This document shows, piece by piece, positions 43,571 to 52,800 of a stretch of 64,000 nt of DNA; position 1 is the stretch's first letter, and every line of letters starts with the position of its first letter. The stretch is from contig NZ_FUWZ01000002.1 of the NCBI RefSeq assembly GCF_900167135.1, forward strand, positions 186,001 to 250,000, written 5' to 3'. The DNA comes from Chitinophaga eiseniae. GTDB taxonomy: Bacteria > Bacteroidota > Bacteroidia > Chitinophagales > Chitinophagaceae. The notes below the pieces were generated by a model, which did no database searches, was not told the origin of the DNA, and was given only the letters and a program-made list of their open reading frames with translations. Made by a program: the position numbers and the translations under genes.

Positions 43571-44257
43571 CTATTTCACCGCTGCGGACAACTCTTCTGC
43601 TGTAGCCACTCCCTGCCTGCGCCACACCTCTTTCCCGTTTTTATACACAATCAATGTAGGCAGTCCTTTAGCGCCAATGGCTTTCATCACATCGGTATCA
43701 TTGCCACCATCCACTTTCTGCAACCTCACCTGCGGGTGACTTTGCAAAAACGTTTTCAGCACGGGTTCCAGCTGTTTGCACGGCGGACACCATTCGGCGC
43801 CTACGTCCGTCAGCACCACACCTTCAGCAACGCTTTTGTTATAAGCATCTATCGTCAGCTGTGGTTTTTTGGCGTTCACGCCGTCCAACGGTAAACCCGC
43901 CTGTTTCCACGCATTAACGCCATTTTCCAGTTCCACCACCTTACTGAAACCATTTTCCCGCATCCATTGCGCCGCTTTGGTGCTGCGGCCGCCGCTGAGA
44001 CAATAGATATACACCGGTTTCTGTTTGTCAAGATACTTCACACGCTCATTAAACTCCGCCTTATTGGTGTAATCTGCCTGCAAAGCATTGGGCAGGTGGC
44101 CGGTGCCATATTCCGCTGCCGTACGCACATCAAATACCTGTACGCCAGGTTGTTGAATATCTCTCGCAAAAGCCTTTGCATCTTCCTGCTGCGGCTGTTG
44201 TGCCTGTGAAACGCCGCCGGTGCACATCAGCAGGGCAGCCATCAAAAAACGGTACAT
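43571..44257 (-). CDS. Secreted rhodanese-thioredoxin fusion protein
   Basis: This 228-residue exported protein has a signal peptide (MYRFLMAALLMCTGGVSQAQ), a rhodanese domain (about residues 30-125) with active Cys in IYCLSGGRSTKAAQWM (about 83), and a thioredoxin domain (about 135-228) with the redox pair in EWCPPCKQLEPV (about 157-160). The combination suggests handling of protein-bound sulfur, persulfides or disulfides in the periplasm. The fusion is intact, with both active-site motifs present. It lies 6 nt downstream of the TPMT-like gene on the same strand and is probably cotranscribed with it. Confidence 0.88.
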   Translation of the reverse strand: MYRFLMAALLMCTGGVSQAQQPQQEDAKAFARDIQQPGVQVFDVRTAAEYGTGHLPNALQADYTNKAEFNERVKYLDKQKPVYIYCLSGGRSTKAAQWMRENGFSKVVELENGVNAWKQAGLPLDGVNAKKPQLTIDAYNKSVAEGVVLTDVGAEWCPPCKQLEPVLKTFLQSHPQVRLQKVDGGNDTDVMKAIGAKGLPTLIVYKNGKEVWRRQGVATAEELSAAVK

Positions 44258-44263
44258 ACTGGA

Positions 44264-44845
44264 TTATTTCGGTAAAAAATTAATAAACAATTCGGTCCCC
44301 TGACGGGCAGGGTGGGAATTATAACACAGCTCCATGGTTTTCAATTCAAACAACGGCGCGAACAACTCCCGGTATTCGTTCTCAGTACCCCCAAAAGGCG
44401 GGCCATCATGTGAGAAACTTCTGTTAAACAATACACCGGCCAGGTGCCCGCCGGGTTTGATAAGTGTATGCATATGCATTACATAGTCCCGGCGCAGCGA
44501 CGGCTCCAGCGCGCAAAAGAAAGTTTGTTCCAATACCAGGTCATACCGCCCCTGGTGCCGGAAAAAATCATCCTCTACTATCTGCAAATCAGTACCGGCA
44601 AAAGCCTGCCGAAGCTGCGCGGTCAGTACCGGCGCTATGTCCAGCACCGTTACCCGGCGAAACCCCTTTTCCAGCAGATAAGCGGCTTCGTAACTGTTGC
44701 CCGCGCCCGGTATCAGGATCTCCAGGTCTTTGTTCTCCAACTGATCGATATACGCCTGCAACGGAGGCGATACCCGCCCCATGTCCCAGCCGGTGTCGCC
44801 TGTCAGATAACGGTTATTCCAATATTGAGGGTCAGTTGTCTCCAT
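44264..44845 (-). CDS. SAM-dependent methyltransferase, TPMT family
   Basis: This 193-residue class I methyltransferase resembles thiopurine S-methyltransferases: YWNNRYLTGDTGWDMGRVSP at the N-terminus, the SAM motif LEILIPGAGNSYEAAYLLEK (about residues 38-57) and VTVLDIAP (about 63). Bacterial members methylate thiols, selenium, tellurium or small anions. The ATG at 44845 is chosen, because an in-frame ATG at 44881 lies inside the -7 box. The rhodanese-thioredoxin gene follows 6 nt downstream, hinting at a shared sulfur-related role. Confidence 0.85.
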   Translation of the reverse strand: METTDPQYWNNRYLTGDTGWDMGRVSPPLQAYIDQLENKDLEILIPGAGNSYEAAYLLEKGFRRVTVLDIAPVLTAQLRQAFAGTDLQIVEDDFFRHQGRYDLVLEQTFFCALEPSLRRDYVMHMHTLIKPGGHLAGVLFNRSFSHDGPPFGGTENEYRELFAPLFELKTMELCYNSHPARQGTELFINFLPK

Positions 44846-44874
44846 ATTATCATTCTTCTTAAAATCGCTATTTA

Positions 44875-44882
44875 CAAACATA
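44875..44882 (-). promoter_or_regulatory. -7 box of the TPMT-rhodanese operon
   Basis: TATGTTTG on the minus strand (44882-44875) lies 29 nt before the ATG at 44845. No clear -33 element is seen. Confidence 0.5.
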
Positions 44883-44927
44883 ATTGTTATTTTTATACTT
44901 TATTTCCCGATTGACCACCTATGCCTG

Positions 44928-47900
44928 ATGAAAAACACTACGACTGCCATCGTTTTGCTACTCCTGCTTGTATTTTCCTGTGACCTGTTCGCGCAAAACG
45001 TAGAGATATTACCGGATAAAACTGCTGACTGTCCGCCCTTTACAGTGGCATTCAACTCCCGGCTCGATCCCGGCTACACCAGTATTGAATGGGATTTCAG
45101 CATCGGCGCCAAGGTGACCGGCAACCCCACTCCATCGAGGATATTCCCTGACCCCGGCGTGTATAAGGTGACCCTCACGGTGGATTACTCCGGCAAAAAA
45201 ATAGTCAAAACAGTAGACATCACCGTCTACAAACGGCCGGTCGTGTCTTTCACGGTAGATAAAACCAGCGGCTGTAAACCGCTGACCGTCAATTTCACAG
45301 ACCATTCCACACCAGGCGACGGTACCATCGAAAGCATCGTCTGGAACTTCGGTGACGGCAGCGCCGACGGCGGTCCTGCCGTTGCCCACCAATTCACTGA
45401 AACCGGCGCCTATAACGTCATCAGCCTCGTTACCAACAGCAAAGGATGCCGCAGCAGCAGCGATCCCGTGACCATCACCGCCAAAGAAGCACCGGTGCTG
45501 TCTTTCACGGCAGACAAAACACAAAGCTGCGTGGCGCCACTGACCGTCACCTTCACCAATACCAGCACCAACACCACCGGTGATCCTATTGCCTACGCGT
45601 GGGACTACGGCGACGGCACTACCGGCACCGACGCCACACATACCTACACCAAAGAAGGCAGCTATACCGTCACCCTTATCCCCACCAGCACCAACAATTG
45701 CGCAGCACCTCTGCAGAAAAAGAATTTTGTGGTCATCAAAAAACTCACCCCCGGCTTTGAGTTAAGACAAGGATGCGCAGGCCAACAGGTCTCCCTCATC
45801 AGTACTACCACTCCGGTACCGGACAACATAACCTGGACGCTCCCTGATGGCAGTACCTCGTCAGGCGCCAACACCTCTTTCTTTGCCGCTACCGCCGGTG
45901 ATTACAAAATAAAAATACGGGCTACTATTGGCGCCTGTTCCCAGGAAATTGAACAAACAGTGCACATCAACGCTCCCCCGACAATAAATCCTGTAGGCAC
46001 GCCTACACGCTCCTGTGCAGTGCCGGTGACCACCAGCTTCAAAGCACAGTCGCAGAACGCCACTTCCTGGCACTGGGATTTCGGCGATGGCGCCACTTCC
46101 ACAGAAGAGAATCCCACCCATACCTATACCCGTTACGGCACCTATACAGTGACGCTCAGGGCTTCCAACGGCAGCAACTGTACCGAAGTAGTACGAAAAA
46201 ATGATTACATCACGATCAATCCGCCTACTGTCACCATTTCACCTGCCGGCACAGAAGGCTGTCTCCCGCTCACCATCCCGTTTAACGCTCAGGTCAACAG
46301 TGTGGAAGATGTTGCTAAATACGAATGGGATTTTGGAGATGGCACCACCTCCAATCTGCAGAATCCTACCCATATCTTTGACAAACAGGGAACCTTCACC
46401 GTAACGCTGAAAATAACGACCGTCAGCGGTTGTACAGCGGAAGCCAAAACTGTCTTCCGCACCGGCACACCGCCGGTGGTAGACTTCACCGCCACCCCGT
46501 TGAAATCCTGCGCCATCGACCCGGTACAGTTTACCAACCTCTCTACGCCAACAGGACCCGGTGTTTCCTATATCTGGATTTTTCCGCAGGACAATGGTAC
46601 CATCACCGGCAAAGACCCCTCTTACAGTTTTAATCACATCGGCCTGCACGATGTGCGCCTGATTGTCAATAACAACGGGTGTATCCGCGAACTGCTCAAA
46701 CCGAAATACATCCAGATCCTGCCGCCACAGGCCAGATTCTCCGTTGTGCCGGACTGCGATGATCCCTATCACCGGAAATTCACCGATGCCTCTGACTTCG
46801 GTCCGGAACCGGTAGCGCAGAAAAAATGGTTCTGGGATTTTGGAGAAGGCGGCGCTACCTCTACACTGCAAAGCCCGGATTTCCGTTATACCACGCTCGG
46901 CAGCAAAACCGTAAGGCTCAGGGTAGACAACGGCGTCTGCAAATCCGATACGATCATCAATATCAATATCATCGACGAAAAACCAGTACTGCTGCCCGAT
47001 GAGCCATGGGTATGTATCGGTAAATCACTGCATGTTAGCCTCGGCCCGTTGATCGCCGGCAATATCAACTCCTATGCGTGGGATTGGGGCGATGGTACAC
47101 AACAACACTTCGAGGGTTATGAGATAGATCCTTCCAAAGGCAGATCACATATCTACCGGAAATCCGGCACCTATACCATTCAGCTTACTATTGTTGACAA
47201 AAACGGATGCCGGCGTACAGCCGCTCCCGTTAAAGTGGATGTCCACGGCGCACTGGCTGATTTCACGGTCACCGGCAGAAGATGTATCAACGATGAACTA
47301 ACCTTTGCTGATAAGTCCACGATCGACGCAGGTAACAAAATCGTTAACTGGGCATGGGACTTCGGCGACGGCAGTCCCGTAGAAAATAACAGCACCCAGC
47401 CGCTCAACAGCAAACATACTTTCACCAGCTTCAAATCCTATACGGTAACACTCACCACCACCGACCAATACGGTTGTATCATCCCGGCACAAAAACCGGT
47501 CTATCTCGAAGCGGTCAAAGCCGACTTCTCTCAACCTACCAACGTGGTGTGCAAGGGCAGCCAGTTCTATTTCACCAGCAGGTCTGCCGGCAGCGTAGTG
47601 GATTATACCTGGGACTTCGGCGATAACACCACCGGCACCGGTTCCAATCCTGTTAAGGCGTACGCCGCTTCCGGCACCTACGATGTAACGCTGAAAATCA
47701 CTACACGGGAAGGATGTACAGACCAGATCACCAAAAAACAGGCACTGCGTATACCCGATCCCGTAGCCGATTTTTCTTTCCCGCCCAACCTGGAGCTTTG
47801 CCCGCCGGTAACCGTCCCCTTTACCAACAAATCCAGCGACTTCGTAAAGTCACTCTGGGATTTCGGCGATAACAGCACTTCTTCCAAAAATGATCCCGGT

Positions 47901-49763
47901 AATCACATCTATGTAAGGGCCAAAACCTATAACGTTAAACTGACAGTCTATTCAGAAGGTGATTGTCCGGCTACCAAAACCATCCCGGTCACCATTGAAG
48001 GCCCTGACGGCACTTTTACCGCCACTCCGGCCAATGGCTGCGTACCGCTGCCAGTCAGCATTACAGCCGTCGCCAACAAAACCACCAATTTCCAGTGGGA
48101 TTTTGATGACGGCACCGTATTAAAAACACAAACACCCGCAGCGCCTGCACATACTTATACCAAGCCGGGTATCTATACGCCGAGAGTATCGCTGATCGAC
48201 GATAAAGGTTGCGCCGTAAAAGCAGAAGGCAACGACAAGATCGTGGTAGACAACGCCGCGGCTGATTTCACCATAGATAACAGCGCCGCCTGCGGAGGCG
48301 GTACCGTATTGTTCAAAAACAACAGCACAGCGGTAACCAACGATCTGCTGGGACTGCCGTTTACCAGCAAATGGACGTATACGCCCACCAATACCGGCAC
48401 AGGTAAAGACGGTTCGTTTAACTATCCACAGCCAGGCACTTACAACGTTACGCTGGAAATCACCAGCAACTACGGCTGTAAGGACCAGAAAACGCTGCCG
48501 GTGGTGATACCGCCGCAGCCGCAACCGGTCATCAGTCCAATTCCTGACATATGCGTAACCGGTAAAGTACAGCTACGCGGCAGTGACAATAAAAATCTGC
48601 CAGGCGCCAAATGGAAGTGGCAGCTGGGCAACGGCCAGGAGTTTGACCTGCCGGTACCGCCGGAAATGGATTTCAGCACCCTTGGCGTAACGCCGGTCAG
48701 ACTGACGATCACCAATGCGGACGGCTCCTGCCCTGCAACGGCTGAAACCAACATCATCGTGCATCCGGCGCCCCGCCTGCAGCCAACACCTGCGGAGTCC
48801 ACCATCTGCAAAGGCGCGTCCCTGCAACTGTCTGCCAATACGGACGCTGCCGCCAAGGTGAGCTGGACGCCCTACAATATCTCCGATGCCGCCAGCCAAC
48901 ATCCTGTTGTAAAACCGGACAATGACGTAGTGTATAATGTACAGGCTACCAGTGAGTTTGGCTGCAAAAGCAACGGCAGCGTAAAAGTCACGGTGATACA
49001 GCCTTTCCGGATGTATGCGCTGGACGGCAACATTTGCTCCGGCAAAAGCATGCAAATGCAATCCGGTGGCGCTTACCGTTATAAATGGATACCTGCCGCC
49101 GGGCTGAGTAACGCAGACATACCTGACCCCATTGCGAGTCCGGCGACGACCACCACTTACCAGGTAGTAGGATATGACGACATCGGCTGCTTCACCGATA
49201 CGGTGCTGGCAAAGGTGACCGTGCGGCCTTCCCCTGAAATCAAACTCGGTCCGGACATGGAAGTGGCTGCCGGCAGCGTTATTCCCATGCCCTCCGCAGG
49301 CAGCAGCGATATTACGCAGATAGAATGGACGCCCATTACCAACCTGAGCTGTTTCAATTGCCTCACGCCAATGATTACACCGAAAGGCAGCACCACCTAT
49401 CATGTGACCGTCAGCAACCAATGGGGCTGCATTGCCGGCGACGATATTCATATCAAAACCATCTGCAACGGAGGTAATATCTTCATTCCCAATACCTTTT
49501 CACCCAATGGCGATGGTGTGAATGATATTTTCTATATCCGTGGCCGTGGTATGCAGACCGTGCGTGTGTTCCGCATCTACAACCGCTGGGGCCAGGTGAT
49601 GTTCGAACGTTTCGGTATCAGCGGCGACGATCCCTCCTTCGGCTGGGATGGCCGCTACAAAGGTGCCCTGCTGAACCCTGACGTGTATGTGTACTACGCG
49701 GAAGTCATCTGCGACAGCGGGGAGTCCATGATCATGAAAGGCAATGTGACATTAATCAGATAG
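44928..49763 (+). CDS. Giant PKD-repeat adhesin with T9SS type B sorting domain (copy 1)
   Basis: This 1,611-residue exported protein has a signal peptide (residues 1-23, ending DLFAQ) and about 13-15 PKD-type immunoglobulin-like domains from residue 30 to 1,300. The hallmark turns WDFGDG or variants (WNFGDGSADGG, WDYGDGTTGT, WDFDDGTVL) recur every 80-90 residues, and most units open with a Cys-containing GCxPLTVxF-like strand. A less regular region follows, then a gliding-motility-type C-terminal domain (NIFIPNTFSPNGDGVND to MKGNVTLIR, last 85 residues), the signal for export and surface attachment by T9SS. It should be a cell-surface adhesin. The next gene is a co-linear paralogue. Confidence 0.92.
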   Translation: MKNTTTAIVLLLLLVFSCDLFAQNVEILPDKTADCPPFTVAFNSRLDPGYTSIEWDFSIGAKVTGNPTPSRIFPDPGVYKVTLTVDYSGKKIVKTVDITVYKRPVVSFTVDKTSGCKPLTVNFTDHSTPGDGTIESIVWNFGDGSADGGPAVAHQFTETGAYNVISLVTNSKGCRSSSDPVTITAKEAPVLSFTADKTQSCVAPLTVTFTNTSTNTTGDPIAYAWDYGDGTTGTDATHTYTKEGSYTVTLIPTSTNNCAAPLQKKNFVVIKKLTPGFELRQGCAGQQVSLISTTTPVPDNITWTLPDGSTSSGANTSFFAATAGDYKIKIRATIGACSQEIEQTVHINAPPTINPVGTPTRSCAVPVTTSFKAQSQNATSWHWDFGDGATSTEENPTHTYTRYGTYTVTLRASNGSNCTEVVRKNDYITINPPTVTISPAGTEGCLPLTIPFNAQVNSVEDVAKYEWDFGDGTTSNLQNPTHIFDKQGTFTVTLKITTVSGCTAEAKTVFRTGTPPVVDFTATPLKSCAIDPVQFTNLSTPTGPGVSYIWIFPQDNGTITGKDPSYSFNHIGLHDVRLIVNNNGCIRELLKPKYIQILPPQARFSVVPDCDDPYHRKFTDASDFGPEPVAQKKWFWDFGEGGATSTLQSPDFRYTTLGSKTVRLRVDNGVCKSDTIININIIDEKPVLLPDEPWVCIGKSLHVSLGPLIAGNINSYAWDWGDGTQQHFEGYEIDPSKGRSHIYRKSGTYTIQLTIVDKNGCRRTAAPVKVDVHGALADFTVTGRRCINDELTFADKSTIDAGNKIVNWAWDFGDGSPVENNSTQPLNSKHTFTSFKSYTVTLTTTDQYGCIIPAQKPVYLEAVKADFSQPTNVVCKGSQFYFTSRSAGSVVDYTWDFGDNTTGTGSNPVKAYAASGTYDVTLKITTREGCTDQITKKQALRIPDPVADFSFPPNLELCPPVTVPFTNKSSDFVKSLWDFGDNSTSSKNDPGNHIYVRAKTYNVKLTVYSEGDCPATKTIPVTIEGPDGTFTATPANGCVPLPVSITAVANKTTNFQWDFDDGTVLKTQTPAAPAHTYTKPGIYTPRVSLIDDKGCAVKAEGNDKIVVDNAAADFTIDNSAACGGGTVLFKNNSTAVTNDLLGLPFTSKWTYTPTNTGTGKDGSFNYPQPGTYNVTLEITSNYGCKDQKTLPVVIPPQPQPVISPIPDICVTGKVQLRGSDNKNLPGAKWKWQLGNGQEFDLPVPPEMDFSTLGVTPVRLTITNADGSCPATAETNIIVHPAPRLQPTPAESTICKGASLQLSANTDAAAKVSWTPYNISDAASQHPVVKPDNDVVYNVQATSEFGCKSNGSVKVTVIQPFRMYALDGNICSGKSMQMQSGGAYRYKWIPAAGLSNADIPDPIASPATTTTYQVVGYDDIGCFTDTVLAKVTVRPSPEIKLGPDMEVAAGSVIPMPSAGSSDITQIEWTPITNLSCFNCLTPMITPKGSTTYHVTVSNQWGCIAGDDIHIKTICNGGNIFIPNTFSPNGDGVNDIFYIRGRGMQTVRVFRIYNRWGQVMFERFGISGDDPSFGWDGRYKGALLNPDVYVYYAEVICDSGESMIMKGNVTLIR

Positions 49764-49769
49764 AAGATT

Positions 49770-49802
49770 ACCGGATAATGGCGTCGCCATTATCCGGTCT
49801 TT
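49770..49802 (+). terminator. Intrinsic terminator between the two large adhesin genes
   Basis: A 13-bp perfect stem (49770-49782 with 49786-49798) has a 3-nt loop and is followed by CTTT. It lies 7 nt after the stop of copy 1, so copy 2 probably has its own promoter. Confidence 0.72.
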
Positions 49803-49866
49803 AAACCATAATAGGGACATAGGCGTTATGTAGGATATATCAGCCAAATCGACACCTACTGCCCCG

Positions 49867-52800
49867 ATGAAAAACACGCGTATTTCCCTATTTGTGCTTC
49901 TCAGCATATTTCTCATCCCGCTGGTCCCGGCGGGCGGGCTGGCAGCACAAAACGTGGAAATACAGACAGATAAAACCAGCGGCTGTGCCCCGCTAACGGC
50001 GAACTTTAACGGAAAGGTTGATCCCGGCTATACTAATGTGGAATGGGATTTTGGCGTTGGCGCCAGGGTAACCGGCAATCTTTCTCCCTCCAGGATATTT
50101 ACGGTCGCCGGGACCTATCATGTTACCCTAACGGTTGACTACCCGGCGGCTAAAGTGACCAAATCGGCAGACATCATCGTTTTTAACAACCCCCTGGTTT
50201 CGTTTACCCTGGATAACAGCAGCGGCTGCACTCCACTAACAGTTCAATTTAAGGACCAATCCAATCCTGGTCAGGGAACCGCCATAACCAACATACTCTG
50301 GAACTTCGGCGACGGCGGCGCTGATCAGGGACCGATCGTCAGCCACCAGTTCACTACGCCCGGCACCTACCGGGTCATCAGCCTCGTTACCAACAGCCAG
50401 GGATGTAAAGCCACCAGTAATCCGACAACTGTCACTGTTAAAGAACCGCCGGTATTGTCTTTTACAGCAGATCAAACCAAAAGCTGTTCCACACCGTTTA
50501 CCGTTACTTTCCGGAATACATCCTCTAATAATTCCGGTACCCCTGTTGCTTACAAATGGGACTATGGCGACGGCACCAACGGCACAGACGATACGCACAC
50601 TTATACCACGGAAGGCGCCTACACCGTAACACTTATCCCTACAACCCCCAACACCTGCGCAGCTCCCCTGGCAAAAAAGGACTACATCCTGGTTCAGAAA
50701 ATTGTCCCCGGCTTTTCGACACAAACAAAATGCCCCGGCGAGCCGGTTACGCTGACCAGTACAACAACACCGGCACCGGATAATATTACCTGGATGCTGC
50801 CGGATGGCAGTACCGCCACCGGGGGCACCGCTGGATTTATAGCCGGCGCCGCAGGCGACTATACCGTAAAAATGAAGGTAACATTTGGCAGCTGCTCACG
50901 GGAACTCACGCAGAACGTCGAAATTGAACCCCGCCCGGTAATAAATCCTGTCGGCTCCCCTGTACATGGCTGTACACCTCCTTTTACAACCATCTTTCAG
51001 GCACAGTCGCAATATGCCAACTCATGGCAATGGGATTTTGGCGATGGCACTACGGCTACCACCCAAAAAACATCTCACACCTATACCCGCAGCGGCACTT
51101 TCCCCGTAACGCTGACTGCGGCCAACAGTGTCGGGTGTGCTACTACCATCACACTACCTGATTACATCCGCATCGGTCTGCCTGTGCTTACAATCTCTCC
51201 TGCAGGCGATTCCGGATGTATTCCCTACCAGGTAAGCTTTACGGCTGCCCTCAGCCCTGCAGAAGCGATCACCAGCTATCAGTGGAATTTTGGCGACGGC
51301 GTCACCTCCAATCTGGCAAACCCGTCCCATACCTATACACAACAGGGAATTTATACAGTAGCCCTTCGGGCGAAATCTTCCCTGGGATGTCTGATAGATA
51401 CCCATGTCATCTTCCGGGTGGGCACCCCGCCAGTGGTTGATTTCACCGCCTCGCCGTCGCTGTCCTGCCCAATGGAGCCGATACAGTTCACTAACCTGTC
51501 TGCCCCTAAAGGACCAGGTGTCACCTACCTTTGGGAATTCCTGCAGGATAACAGCACCAGTACAGAAGAAAATCCTGTTCACCGGTTTTCTCAGCCCGGC
51601 TTACATGATATTCGCCTGAACGTTAATAACAACGGCTGTATCGGGCGGTTGGTCAAATCACAGTATATCAAAATCAAGCCGCCCAAAGCTGCGTTCTCCA
51701 CTACGCCCGACTGTAATGACCGCTACCACCGGAAATTTACTGATCATTCCAATTTCGGACCGGAACCTGTACTCAAAAAACAATGGCTATGGAAATTTGG
51801 CGAAGGCGCCGCCACCTCCACACAACAAAATCCCGATTTCCGTTATACCACTACCGGTAGAAAAACGGTGACGCTGCTCATAGACGATGGCGTCTGCCAA
51901 TCAGAAACGTCTGCAGACATTTATATCATCGATGAAAAACCCTTACTGCTACCGGACACCACACAGATATGTCTTGGCCAGACATTGCATGTTGGCATTG
52001 GTCCGGTGAATCCCGCCAATATCAGGAACTATGTGTGGGACTGGGGAGACGGGACCATACTGGAACTGGCCGGTACCGACATTGATCCTGCGAAGGGACT
52101 GACCCATACCTATCAACGGTCAGGCAGGTATGTTATTCAGCTTACGCTTGAAGACGCCAACACGTGTAAAAAAGTTGCCACACCTGTAACAATCGCAGTA
52201 CACGGGGCAATGACAAATTTTACGGTGAGCGGAATGCCGTGCAAAAACACCCCGCTGACTTTTAGTGACAAATCCACCGTAGATGCCGGTAATAAGATTA
52301 TCCACTGGACATGGAACTTCGGCGACGGCAGTCCTGATGAAAGCAACACCACGCAACCGCTCCAAACAACACATCGATACACCGGCTTTAATGCTTATGT
52401 TGTTACCCTGACCACCACAGATCATTATGGTTGTCAAACGAAGACACAGCAAATAGTTAATCTGGAAGCTGTCAAAGCAGACTTTTCTGTTCAGTCCGGC
52501 ATAGCATGCAAAAACAGTCCTGTCGCTTTCACCAGTATTTCAACCGGAGACATTGTCAATTACGCATGGGACTTCGGGGACCATACCACCGGCAGCGATA
52601 ACAACCCGGTTAAAGCCTACAGCGCTCCCGGCACCTATACGGTATCCCTGAAGGTAACATCGCGGACCGGCTGTACAGACCAGATCAGCAAGCCCGGTGC
52701 CTTGCAGGTACCGGACCCTGTGGCGGATTTTTCCTTTCCGCCAATTAAGGAGCTATGCCCGCCGGTAAAAGTGTTATTCACCAATACTTCCAGCAATTTT

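Noticed and set aside
44846..44881. ATG at 44881 as start of the TPMT-like gene
   Set aside because: The codon lies inside the -7 box TATGTTTG on the minus strand, so it would not be transcribed.
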